In this document: piece after piece, positions 16,635-25,142 of the stretch
Layout of the letters: every line of letters begins with the position of its first letter
Position numbering within the stretch: position 1 is the stretch's first letter
NCBI GenBank assembly: GCA_040901865.1
Contig: JBBDYD010000191.1
Coordinates: 3,569-67,568, forward strand
Length of the DNA: 64,000 nucleotides
Direction of reading: 5' to 3'
Source: JBBDYD01 sp040901865
Lineage (GTDB): Bacteria; Bacteroidota; Ignavibacteria; UBA10030
Made by a program: the position numbers and the translations under genes
The notes under the pieces: model-generated
Told to the model about the DNA's origin: nothing
The model's input: the letters and a program-made list of their open reading frames with translations, nothing else
Database searches by the model: none

Positions 16635-18578
16635 TCACGTATTGACCTCGCGTTCCATTTTCTGTAATTGGTCGGTGATGGATGTCCATTCGGCATAGCT
16701 GGCTTCGAGGTCCGACTGCAATGCTTTGTGCTCCACGAGAGCGTTCTTCGATTCCTCTCCGCGTTTGTAAAATTCGGGATCGGCAAGCAGGATTTCAAGC
16801 TCCCGTTTTTTTGTTTCGCGTTGTTGAATTTCCTTCTCGAGTTTTTGCAGACGCTGACGAAGCGGCTTAAGTGTGTTTGACCGCTGTTGGCGCTTTCCGG
16901 CCTCAACCCTTCTTCGTTCCTTCTCATTCACCGTGGTCACACGTTTGACCTGGGCATTCGATATGCCGGCCCGTTCCTCTTTCTTTTTTGTCAGATATTC
17001 TGTCACCGTACCGAGATAGGTCTTGACACCCGTCCTGGATACTTCAAGGACTTTGTTGACGATGGGATCGAGGAAGGACCGGTCATGCGATACAATGGCG
17101 TAGGTCCCTTCATACCGCCTGAGTGCGTCCTGGAGCACCGCCTTCGACCGCATGTCGAGGTGGTTGGTGGGCTCGTCCATGATAAGGAAATTGGCCGGCT
17201 GGAGGAGCATCTTCGCAAGAGCCAGACGGCTCTTTTCGCCACCGGATAAGACGGAGACTCTTTTAAAGACATCATCACCGTGAAAGAGGAACGACCCCAG
17301 GATGGCGCGCAGTTTCTTTCGCACCTCGCCTGACGCTACCTCATCCACCACCGCCAGTACTTCTTTTGAATGATCCAGTTCTTCCGCCTGGTGTTGGGCA
17401 AAATAGGACAGGGTGACGTTGTGTCCCGGAACGCGTTCCCCGGAATCGAACGGCTCCGCACCGGCAAGGATTCTCGAAAGCGTTGATTTCCCCGCGCCGT
17501 TCGGTCCCACGATCGCGATTCGGTCCCCGCGCTCAATCTTGTAATCCAAATCTCCAAAAACCCGCTGTGTTCCGTAGTGTTTGGTAATCTTCTTCAGTTC
17601 CATCACCACCCGGCCGCTGGGTTGAGGCTGAGGAAATCGAAAGTGAATTCCTTCTTCTTCCGATTCGATCTCGATCAGGTCCATTTTCTCGAGCTGTTTG
17701 ATGCGGCTCTGTACTTGGCTCGCCTTTGAGGCTTTATATCGGAATCGGTCAATGAATTCCTGTGTTTGCTTCAATTTGTCCTGCTGGTTTTTGTAGGCGT
17801 TTAACACCAGGGACTTTCGGATTTCCTTCTCCTTTTCATAAAACGAATAATTTCCCGCATACTCTTCGAGAGTACCGGAACCGAGTGCCAGAGTTTTTGC
17901 CGTGAGACTGTCCAAAAAAGCGCGGTCGTGCGAAACGAGGATGATCGCTCCGTTATAGGAACGAAGGTACTCCTCAAGCCATTGCAATGAGTCAATGTCG
18001 AGATGGTTCGTCGGTTCGTCGAGTAACAGGAGGGATGGCTCTTGCAGGAGCAGCTTTGCGAGCGCGATGCGCATTTGCCATCCGCCGCTGAACTCCTCTG
18101 TACGCCTCTGCATATCGCTCATAAAAAACCCAAGACCCATAAGCACGCGCTCGATCTTGGATTTCATTCGGAATGCATCGAGGTCCTCGAGCTTGTGCTG
18201 CAGCTCTCCCATAACCTCAAGTGTATCCGCATATTCCGGGGCTTGCGGATCGAGGATCGCCAGCGTCTGTTGGGCTTCATCAAGCTCCCGTTGAATAGTC
18301 ACGATGTCCTCGAAAGCGGATTCGACCTCGAGGTACAATGAGGTTCCACGGGAGGTGATGCCGTCCTGCGGGAGATAGCCAACGGTGACGTAGTTGGCTT
18401 TGCTCACTCTCCCCTGATCGGGATTTACCGAGCCCGTGAGAATTCCCAGCAGGGTGGATTTTCCGGCCCCATTGGAACCAACAAGCCCGATGCGATCGTG
18501 CGGATTAATGAGAAACGAAACGCCGTCCAGTAAGACCCGGCTTCCGTACTGTAGGGTTATTTGTTCAAGGGCAAGCAT
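16635..18578 (-). CDS. ABC-F family ATPase (ribosome-associated)
   Basis: A soluble protein with two ATP-binding cassettes and no membrane domain. Walker A motifs are GSNGAGKST and GPNGAGKST. Signature motifs are SGGWQMRIALAKLLL and SGGEKSRLALAKMLL. Walker B regions read LLLLDEPTNHLD and FLIMDEPTNHLD. Between the cassettes is the charged linker typical of ABC-F proteins that enter the ribosomal E site (about residues 245-325). A C-terminal coiled coil at about 545-647 (RQRLQKLEKEIQQRETKKREL) resembles the Uup/YdiF type. The subgroup cannot be fixed by eye. It diverges from the TauE gene at 18677. Confidence 0.92.
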   Translation of the reverse strand: MLALEQITLQYGSRVLLDGVSFLINPHDRIGLVGSNGAGKSTLLGILTGSVNPDQGRVSKANYVTVGYLPQDGITSRGTSLYLEVESAFEDIVTIQRELDEAQQTLAILDPQAPEYADTLEVMGELQHKLEDLDAFRMKSKIERVLMGLGFFMSDMQRRTEEFSGGWQMRIALAKLLLQEPSLLLLDEPTNHLDIDSLQWLEEYLRSYNGAIILVSHDRAFLDSLTAKTLALGSGTLEEYAGNYSFYEKEKEIRKSLVLNAYKNQQDKLKQTQEFIDRFRYKASKASQVQSRIKQLEKMDLIEIESEEEGIHFRFPQPQPSGRVVMELKKITKHYGTQRVFGDLDYKIERGDRIAIVGPNGAGKSTLSRILAGAEPFDSGERVPGHNVTLSYFAQHQAEELDHSKEVLAVVDEVASGEVRKKLRAILGSFLFHGDDVFKRVSVLSGGEKSRLALAKMLLQPANFLIMDEPTNHLDMRSKAVLQDALRRYEGTYAIVSHDRSFLDPIVNKVLEVSRTGVKTYLGTVTEYLTKKKEERAGISNAQVKRVTTVNEKERRRVEAGKRQQRSNTLKPLRQRLQKLEKEIQQRETKKRELEILLADPEFYKRGEESKNALVEHKALQSDLEASYAEWTSITDQLQKMEREVNT

Positions 18579-18602
18579 AAGCTTAAAATCAATTCAAGAG
18601 AA

Positions 18603-18611
18603 CAAAATATA
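18603..18611 (-). promoter_or_regulatory. Possible -7 element upstream of the ABC-F gene
   Basis: On the minus strand the sequence reads TATATTTTG 25 bases upstream of the start codon, one base longer than the Bacteroidota TAnnTTTG element. I see no convincing -33 TTG at the usual distance, so this is tentative. Confidence 0.3.
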
Positions 18612-18676
18612 CGCAATCTTTGTGGGAAATCCGGTACCCGTTTCCCCGTACCGAAGATTTTACTACATTGGGATCC

Positions 18677-19426
18677 GTGGAACTCACCCATGTCCTCCTC
18701 CTGTTTGCTGTCGGTGTGGTCTCGGCGTTTCTCAATGTCATGGCGGGAGGCGGATCAGCCATCGCCCTCCCCGCGCTGATTTTCATGGGGCTCGACAGTG
18801 CACTGGCAAACGGCACCAATCGGGTAGCAATTCTCATCCAGAATATTTTTGCCGTCACGTCATTTCGACGGCAGGACGTTCATGCCTTTCGGCAAAGCAT
18901 GCGATTGACCCTGTGGGCGTTGCCGGGAGCCATTGCGGGAGCCGTGCTGGGAGTGACTGTCAGTGATGAATTGTTTCAGCGGATTCTTGGCGTTGTCATG
19001 ATCGCAACGGTGATAACGATTCTTGTGCCGCAGAAACGCGTTGTTGAAATGAATGAGCAGGCCAGGCTGCGACGGGAGCGCTGGATCTACCCGATGATGT
19101 TTGGAATTGGAATCTACGGCGGGTTCATTCAGGTGAGCGTGGGATTTCTTTTCATGGCGGCTTTGTACCATGTATTACGCATGGACCTCGTGAGGGTCAA
19201 TATGCACAAGGTGACCATTGTGATGATCTATACGGTGCCGGCTTTGGGTATCTATGCGTGGACCGGTAATGTTGCCTGGATCCCCGGGTTGATTCTAGGG
19301 GCCGGGAGCGCTGTTGGAGGATGGTGGGCCGCAAGTGTATCGGTCCGGAGGGGCGAGTCGGGCATTCGCATCGTTCTGGGAATTGCCATGCTTGTCATGG
19401 CAGCGAAGCTCCTGGGCCTGTTTTAG
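18677..19426 (+). CDS. Second TauE/SafE-family membrane protein
   Basis: A 249-residue polytopic protein whose first half carries NVMAGGGSAIALPALIFMGLDSALANGTNRVAIL, the longer-loop variant of the TauE glycine signature; the second half has GFIQVSVGFLF. It is only distantly similar to the exporter at 6692 and has no DUF1634 partner. GTG 18677 is chosen because it puts the first helix at residue 5; in-frame TTG 18668 is a close alternative. Substrate unknown. It is transcribed away from the ABC-F gene. Confidence 0.85.
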   Translation: MELTHVLLLFAVGVVSAFLNVMAGGGSAIALPALIFMGLDSALANGTNRVAILIQNIFAVTSFRRQDVHAFRQSMRLTLWALPGAIAGAVLGVTVSDELFQRILGVVMIATVITILVPQKRVVEMNEQARLRRERWIYPMMFGIGIYGGFIQVSVGFLFMAALYHVLRMDLVRVNMHKVTIVMIYTVPALGIYAWTGNVAWIPGLILGAGSAVGGWWAASVSVRRGESGIRIVLGIAMLVMAAKLLGLF

Positions 19427-19557
19427 GAGTAGGATCCGAAACTATTAATCTTCAATTGTCGTAAACCGGACGATATCCGGGACAGGCTCGCGTCTTCCCG
19501 CCGTTATCCAATTATCCGGTTTTACATTTTCCATTTTCACATTTCCATGGAGGAGGT

Positions 19558-20913
19558 ATGCAATTCACGCGCTCGTTGTTCTTTACCCTGCTCTTTGTCC
19601 CGTTCGTTCTCCTGGGGCAAGGGAGCAGTTTCAGAGTTCCTGTCGAGTACCGAAAACTCGGGAATGGACTCAAGGTGGTCCTTTCGCAGGACAAGACCGC
19701 CCCGACGGTTGTCGTGGCCGTCTATTACAACATCGGATTCCGGATTGAACCGAGGGACCGTACGGGATTTGCCCATTTATTTGAGCACATGATGTTCCAG
19801 GGTTCGCAGAACCTGGGAAAGATGGAGTTCATTCGTCTTGTTCAGCGGAACGGCGGCGTTCTCAACGGATCCACAACATTCGATTTTACAAACTACTTTG
19901 AAATTCTTCCCTCCCATAAACTCGAGACGGCTTTGTGGGCCGAGGCGGACCGGATGCGCGGACTTGCAATCACGCAGGAGAACCTCACGAATCAACAGGG
20001 CGTTGTGAAGAATGAGGTGAAGGTCAACGTGCTTAATCAGCCGTACGGCGGCTTCCCCTGGCTCGATATGCCGCAGTACGCCAACGAGAATTGGTACAAC
20101 GCGCACAACTTCTATGGCGAGTTGGAGGACCTTGACGCGGCGACTCTGAACGACGTCAAAGACTTTTTCAACACGTTCTACGCTCCGAACAACGCTGTCG
20201 TGGTTGTTGTCGGAGATTTTGAATTTGCCGAGGGACTTGCCATGATCGAGAAGTATTTCGGCGATATCCCCGCGCAGAATCAGCCGTCCAAACCGGATAT
20301 TCGCGAGCAGCGCCAGGAGAAGGAAAAGATATTCACCAAAAAAGACACGTTGGCCCATCGGCCGGCTCTTGCGTTTGCGTACCACATGCCCTCTCGAAAC
20401 ACGCTCGAGTACTATGCCATGGGGCTCCTTGATCAGATCTTGTTGCAGGGAGACGACAGCAAGCTCATGCAGGCGCTTGCGAAGAAAAAAGGCTATACCG
20501 ATAACGTCAACGGCGGGATCAACCTCCTTGGGAACATGTTCAACTACAACGGGCCGATGCTCTGGATGGCGTCTCTTATCCACGACCCTGCTTCGAAGCC
20601 AGACGACATCATGAAAACGGTGGATGAGGTCATCGAGGACGCCAGAACAAAGCCGGTAGACAAGGCAACACTCGACCGGGCGGTTGTCAAACTCCGGTCC
20701 GACTTGTACGACAACATGGGCGGTTTCTTCGGATTTGGCCGGGCAGACCTGCTGGCGAGCTTTGCCTTGTTTGACGATAACCCTGCGAGAATCAACACGC
20801 TGGAAGACGAATTCAAAAAAGTCACGCCTGAATTGATCTTGAAAACCGCGCAAGAGTATCTCAGGCCGGCCAACAGGACAGTCCTTATTCTTGAGCACAA
20901 AACCGGGTCTTAA
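19558..20913 (+). CDS. M16 family zinc peptidase, catalytic member
   Basis: A secreted pitrilysin-fold metallopeptidase of 451 residues. A Sec signal (cleavage near LGQGSSF) is followed by the inverted zinc motif H73-L-F-E76-H77 in RTGFAHLFEHMMFQGS. The downstream Glu region VKNEVKVNVLNQPYGG supplies the third ligand. A strong GGAGGAGGT ribosome-binding site precedes the start. The next gene encodes an M16 protein without the zinc motif, so the active unit is probably a heterodimer that degrades peptides in the periplasm. Confidence 0.92.
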   Translation: MQFTRSLFFTLLFVPFVLLGQGSSFRVPVEYRKLGNGLKVVLSQDKTAPTVVVAVYYNIGFRIEPRDRTGFAHLFEHMMFQGSQNLGKMEFIRLVQRNGGVLNGSTTFDFTNYFEILPSHKLETALWAEADRMRGLAITQENLTNQQGVVKNEVKVNVLNQPYGGFPWLDMPQYANENWYNAHNFYGELEDLDAATLNDVKDFFNTFYAPNNAVVVVVGDFEFAEGLAMIEKYFGDIPAQNQPSKPDIREQRQEKEKIFTKKDTLAHRPALAFAYHMPSRNTLEYYAMGLLDQILLQGDDSKLMQALAKKKGYTDNVNGGINLLGNMFNYNGPMLWMASLIHDPASKPDDIMKTVDEVIEDARTKPVDKATLDRAVVKLRSDLYDNMGGFFGFGRADLLASFALFDDNPARINTLEDEFKKVTPELILKTAQEYLRPANRTVLILEHKTGS

Positions 20914-20927
20914 CAGGAGCATAAACC

Positions 20928-22325
20928 ATGAAACGCAATCAATTTTTTCTCACTCTACTCTCTTTGCTATTCCTTGTCCCGGGGCTGGTCGCACAAAAAC
21001 AGCTGCCTCCGGAAGGCGGAAAGCCGAAGGATTTCAATCTTCCGCACAAACACACGTTCACGCTTGAGAACGGCCTAAACGTTACCATGGTGCCGTATGG
21101 ATCTCTTCCGAAGGTTACCGTTTCCGTGATCATTCGTTCCGGAAATCTGAACGAGCAATCAAACGAGGTCTGGCTTGCAGATATTACCGGGGACATGATG
21201 AAGGAAGGCACTACCACGCGGTCTGCCCAACAAATTGCTGAGGAGGCTGCTGCGATGGGTGGAATGGTGAATATTAGTACCGGACTTGATCAAACCACGG
21301 TGAACGGCGATGTGCTTTCAGAATTTGGACCGAAGCTTGTGGACCTTGCGGCTGACATTGTTCGAAATCCGAAGCTTCCTGAATCGGAGATTGCCCGCAT
21401 CAAGGCCGACCTCATCCGTCAACTGACGGTGGCAAAGTCTTCTCCGCAGCAGCAAACGCTTGAGCAATTTCTCCGGATCATGTATGGCGACCACGCCTAC
21501 GGCCGGACCTTTCCGACCCAGCCCATGCTCGAGGGTTATACGCTTGCCCAGGTGAAGGATTTCTACAAAAGGAACTTCGGTGCAAAGAGAACCAGCATCT
21601 ATGTGGCCGGTGCATTTGATGTCAAGGCAATGGAAAAAGCCATCCGGGATGGATTCGGCGGCTGGCAAAAAGGCCCCGAGCCACTGATCGATATTCCCCA
21701 GCCGTCCGCGAAAAAAGCCTTCCACCTCATCGACCGGCCCGGCGCACCTCAATCGACCATTTATATGGGGTTACCGGTCGCTAATCCGTCCGACAAGGAC
21801 TACGTTCCCCTTCTCGTGACAAATGCGCTTCTCGGAGGGTCGTTCGGCTCAAGAATCACGAGCAACATCCGTGAACAGAAAGGATATACGTATTCTCCGC
21901 GCAGCACGATTTCGAGCCGTTATCGTGATGCCTATTGGGCAGAAATAGCCGATGTGACCACGGACGTCACGGGCCCGGCCCTTCAGGAAATCTACAAGGA
22001 AATCGACCGCCTTCAGAATGAACCTCCTCCGCAAGAAGAACTACGCGGAATTCAGAACTATCTTTCCGGCACGTTCGTTCTTCAGAATTCCAGTCGGGGC
22101 GGTATCATCGGTCAGCTCAACTTCCTGAATCTCCACGGGCTCAAAGAAGACTATCTGACAAGTTATGTTCAGAACGTGCATTCCGTAACACCGGAAAAGG
22201 TCTCAGAGATCACGAAAAAACACATCCGGGAAGAGGATATGACGCTCGTGATTACCGGTGACAAGAAGAAGATAGAGGCCCAGATCCAGGAATATGCGAA
22301 GCCAGCGCCGGAAATAAAGAAATAG
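20928..22325 (+). CDS. M16 family peptidase-like protein, non-catalytic partner
   Basis: A 465-residue pitrilysin-fold protein with a Sec signal (ending VPGLVAQKQ). Where the zinc motif should be it reads WLADITGDMMKEGT, so it cannot bind zinc in the usual way. The C-terminal half retains the Arg/Tyr substrate-binding region (NIREQKGYTYSPRSTIS). Such partners complete the chamber of two-chain M16 enzymes. It lies 14 bp after the catalytic gene. A large inverted repeat begins 3 bp past the stop. Confidence 0.9.
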   Translation: MKRNQFFLTLLSLLFLVPGLVAQKQLPPEGGKPKDFNLPHKHTFTLENGLNVTMVPYGSLPKVTVSVIIRSGNLNEQSNEVWLADITGDMMKEGTTTRSAQQIAEEAAAMGGMVNISTGLDQTTVNGDVLSEFGPKLVDLAADIVRNPKLPESEIARIKADLIRQLTVAKSSPQQQTLEQFLRIMYGDHAYGRTFPTQPMLEGYTLAQVKDFYKRNFGAKRTSIYVAGAFDVKAMEKAIRDGFGGWQKGPEPLIDIPQPSAKKAFHLIDRPGAPQSTIYMGLPVANPSDKDYVPLLVTNALLGGSFGSRITSNIREQKGYTYSPRSTISSRYRDAYWAEIADVTTDVTGPALQEIYKEIDRLQNEPPPQEELRGIQNYLSGTFVLQNSSRGGIIGQLNFLNLHGLKEDYLTSYVQNVHSVTPEKVSEITKKHIREEDMTLVITGDKKKIEAQIQEYAKPAPEIKK

Positions 22326-22327
22326 AG

Positions 22328-22418
22328 GTTCCGTTACCCCCCCAAAGAGATTCCCGGAATCTTCCTTGCTTTAAACAAGTGAAGATTCCGGGAATCTTCA
22401 CTTGTGGGGTAACGGAAC
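22328..22418. repeat. Nested perfect inverted repeats (cruciform/MITE- or REP-like element)
   Basis: Three inverted repeats are superimposed in 91 bp. The outer arms are GTTCCGTTACCCC (22328-22340) and GGGGTAACGGAAC (22406-22418). The inner arms are AGATTCCCGGAATCTTC (22348-22364) and its exact complement (22381-22397), extended by CTTG/CAAG around a 7-nt loop. The right inner arm is itself part of a 29-nt palindrome at 22376-22404 with 14-bp arms. It lies between the M16 partner and S46 peptidase genes and lacks a T-run, so it is more than a simple terminator. Confidence 0.85.
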
Positions 22419-22505
22419 GCATGCGCAGTCACCATTGGATTCCCTCTGTTTTTTTCTTACACTTTCATACCGCAACATTCAAATTCATGCCATAACAGGT
22501 GACCC

Positions 22506-24650
22506 ATGAAACGGATCCTTACCATTTTCTCGATTATGATCGCCCTCACAGCTTCAATCCTCGTCGGCCGGTTTGATCTCGCCGCGGATGAGGGGATGTA
22601 CCCCATCAGCGAGATTCACAAAATGAATCTCAAAAAGCTGGGATTTGCCATCGATGCAAAAACGCTCTACAACCCGAACGGCGTCAGCCTCATTGACGCC
22701 ATTGTCAATGTCGGTGGCTGTACGGGCTCCTTTGTTTCCGGTGAGGGGCTTGTCATCACCAATCACCATTGCGTGTTCGGAGCGGTGAGCAACGCCAGTA
22801 CAAAAGAGCAGGATTACGTCACCGCAGGATTCCTGGCGGCAGACCGTTCAAAAGAAATGCCTGCCAGAGGCATGACCATCAGGATTACAGAATCGTATCG
22901 CGACGTTTCGAAGGAAGTTCTGAGCGTTGTCGACAATCAAATGTCGGCAGTTGACAGGACCAAAGCAATTCAGAAGAGAATGCGCGAATTGGAGCAGGAA
23001 ACCGAAAAGGCAAACCCGGGCAAGCAGGCGAGTGTTTCAGAAATGTTTGCCGGCCGAACGTATGTTTTGTTCCAATACGCCCAAATACGAGACGTGAGGC
23101 TGGTCTATGTCCCCCAGCGATCCATCGGGGAATTTGGAGGCGAGGACGATAATTGGGTCTGGCCGCGCCATACAGGCGATTTTTCGTTTGTGAGGGCCTA
23201 TGTTGCCGCCGACGGATCTCCTGCCGAGCATTCCACCGAGAACGTCCCGTATAAACCAAGGAAGTTTCTAAAGGTCAATCCGAACGGCGCCGATGAAAAC
23301 GACTTTGTGTTCATCCTGGGATACCCCGGCAGAACATTCAGGCATCAACCATCCGGTTTCCTTCGGTACGATGAGGAAGTCCGCCTGGGCATGATTGCGG
23401 ATTTTTACGAGTGGCAGATCCGGTTGCTGGAGCAGATGGGCAAAGAAGACCGCTCCGTTGCCTTGAAATTCGATTCGAGGATCAAAGGCATGGCCAACGT
23501 CATGAAGAACTACCGTGGTAAACTCAAGGGGCTTGCAAGAATGCAACTGGTCCGGAAAAAAATTGAAGAGGAACAGGGGCTGCAGAATTTCATTGGCCAG
23601 AACGAGGTTCGGCGAAATTTATACGGATCGACATTGACACATCTGAACGCGGTCTATGCTGAGATGACGGAAAACGCCGGAAAGGAGATCCTTCTCGACC
23701 TGTTCAACACAACCCCTACATTACTTTCCCGTGCAGCGGCCCTTTACGAAGCCGCTCTTGAGAGGCAGAAACCCGATGCAGAACGCGGGTCCGCCTACAC
23801 GGACAAGAATTTTGAGCGATTCCAACAGAATTTTCATCGCTCTCTCGCCTCATACCATGAACCGGCCGATAAGGCCGTATTGACAGAACTGTTGAGTCGG
23901 GCATCTCTGCTTCAGGGCACATCACGCGTCACAGAACTCGACTCCTGGTCGGGTATCGCGACTGAGCAGATGTACCAATCAACGGTCCTCAAGGACGAGA
24001 AAAAACTGCAGGAATTATTGAAGGCATCCCCCGACGAACTGAAGAACCTGAACGATCCGTTTATGAACCTCGCAATTGCCCTGAGGCCGGCTCAGCAGGC
24101 ACTTCGGGAAACACGCCAACGCCGAACGGGGGTCATCAATAAAGAATATCCTCTGTATGTTGAGGTCAAGGAACAGTTCCAGAAGGCCACATTTATTCCC
24201 GACGCCAACAGCACCTTGCGTCTGACATTCGGTAGAATCAAAGGCTATTCACCTGCGGACGCGATGTACTACAGTCCGATTTCCACGTTGACTGGGGTAG
24301 TGCAGAAAACGACAGGCATACCGCCTTTCTACGACACACCCCAGAAGCTTCTTGACCAGGCGAAGGCGAAAAACTACGGCAAGTATGCACACAAGAAGCT
24401 GAAGGATGTACCTGTGGGAATTCTTTATAATACAGACACAACCGGGGGCAACTCCGGCAGTCCGGTCATGAATGCCCGCGGAGAACTCGTTGGTGTGAAT
24501 TTCGACCGTGCGTACGAAGCGACGATTAATGATTATGCCTGGAGCGAAGCCTATAGCCGATCCATCGCAGTCGACATCCGCTATGTTTTGTGGGTGACAA
24601 GATATGTCGGCGAAGCCAATCATATTCTGAACGAGATGAAAGTGGAATGA
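22506..24650 (+). CDS. S46 family dipeptidyl-peptidase, acidic-specific (DPP11-like)
   Basis: A secreted or periplasmic serine exopeptidase of 714 residues that removes N-terminal dipeptides. It has a Sec signal, then the chymotrypsin-fold triad in family context: TN86-H-H-C89, HTGD225FS and GNS650GSP. Eighteen residues after Ser650 is Arg668 (in NFDRAYE). In characterised enzymes, Arg at this place marks DPP11 (Asp/Glu at P1) and Gly marks DPP7. The family is typical of Bacteroidota that live on peptides, which fits the M16 neighbours. Identity is secure; acidic specificity is an inference from one residue. Confidence 0.93.
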   Translation: MKRILTIFSIMIALTASILVGRFDLAADEGMYPISEIHKMNLKKLGFAIDAKTLYNPNGVSLIDAIVNVGGCTGSFVSGEGLVITNHHCVFGAVSNASTKEQDYVTAGFLAADRSKEMPARGMTIRITESYRDVSKEVLSVVDNQMSAVDRTKAIQKRMRELEQETEKANPGKQASVSEMFAGRTYVLFQYAQIRDVRLVYVPQRSIGEFGGEDDNWVWPRHTGDFSFVRAYVAADGSPAEHSTENVPYKPRKFLKVNPNGADENDFVFILGYPGRTFRHQPSGFLRYDEEVRLGMIADFYEWQIRLLEQMGKEDRSVALKFDSRIKGMANVMKNYRGKLKGLARMQLVRKKIEEEQGLQNFIGQNEVRRNLYGSTLTHLNAVYAEMTENAGKEILLDLFNTTPTLLSRAAALYEAALERQKPDAERGSAYTDKNFERFQQNFHRSLASYHEPADKAVLTELLSRASLLQGTSRVTELDSWSGIATEQMYQSTVLKDEKKLQELLKASPDELKNLNDPFMNLAIALRPAQQALRETRQRRTGVINKEYPLYVEVKEQFQKATFIPDANSTLRLTFGRIKGYSPADAMYYSPISTLTGVVQKTTGIPPFYDTPQKLLDQAKAKNYGKYAHKKLKDVPVGILYNTDTTGGNSGSPVMNARGELVGVNFDRAYEATINDYAWSEAYSRSIAVDIRYVLWVTRYVGEANHILNEMKVE

Positions 24651-24686
24651 CGAATTGCGCAATGCGGATTGCGAATTGCGGAATTG
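24651..24686. repeat. Degenerate GAATTGCG spacer repeat
   Basis: Right after the S46 peptidase stop, the spacer reads as imperfect copies of AATTGCG/GGATTGCG (CGAATTGCGC, AATGCGGATTGCG, AATTGCGGAATTG). It shares the core TGCGGATTG with the complement of the tract at 60168-60198. Confidence 0.55.
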
Positions 24687-24692
24687 TCCTCG

Positions 24693-25139
24693 ATGACTGA
24701 ACCGAGAGTTGCGGAACTTCATTCACGGAAGATAACCCCTGAGCTCTATCACGAGATCAGGCGGTTGTGGCAGGCTCATTCCATTGCAGAGGATAAACGC
24801 GATATACCCGGCCTTCTTTCAACGCTGACTGACGACTGCGTGTACGAGCTCGTTCAAACAGGACACCGGTGGCCCGGGCATGAAGGGGCGAGACATTTTT
24901 ATACGGAGATGCTTGCCGCATTTCCGGATATCCATTTCGACTTGCAGAATATCGTTATCGGGCCGCAGGGAGTTTTTGAGGAGGCCCGGGTAACGGGGAC
25001 CCACATCGGAGCCTGGCTGAATTTTCCTCCGCCTTCAGGGAAAATCGTCCACTTCGATGTTCTCATCCTCTTTCCGTGGGATCCCGAACAAAGGAAATTC
25101 AAAGGCGAACGAGTTTGGTTTCAAATGGCCCACCATTGA
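24693..25139 (+). CDS. SnoaL/NTF2-like fold protein
   Basis: A 148-residue alpha+beta cone protein of the polyketide-cyclase-like SnoaL type. It starts with a long helix (LYHEIRRLWQAHSIAEDKRDIPGLLSTL), then DDCVYELVQTGHRWPGHEGARHFY and FPDIHFDLQNIVIG. The family includes cyclases, isomerases and proteins with no enzymatic role, so no reaction is assigned. I chose ATG 24693 because the upstream in-frame ATG lies in the repeat tract. It ends 3 bp before the acyl-ACP synthetase gene, so the two are likely co-transcribed. Confidence 0.8.
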   Translation: MTEPRVAELHSRKITPELYHEIRRLWQAHSIAEDKRDIPGLLSTLTDDCVYELVQTGHRWPGHEGARHFYTEMLAAFPDIHFDLQNIVIGPQGVFEEARVTGTHIGAWLNFPPPSGKIVHFDVLILFPWDPEQRKFKGERVWFQMAHH

Positions 25140-25142
25140 CGC

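Noticed and set aside
19777..20922. Minus-strand open frame of 381 codons opposite the first M16 gene
   Set aside because: Fully antisense to a clear M16 peptidase with an intact zinc motif; the translated sequence is low in recognisable structure.
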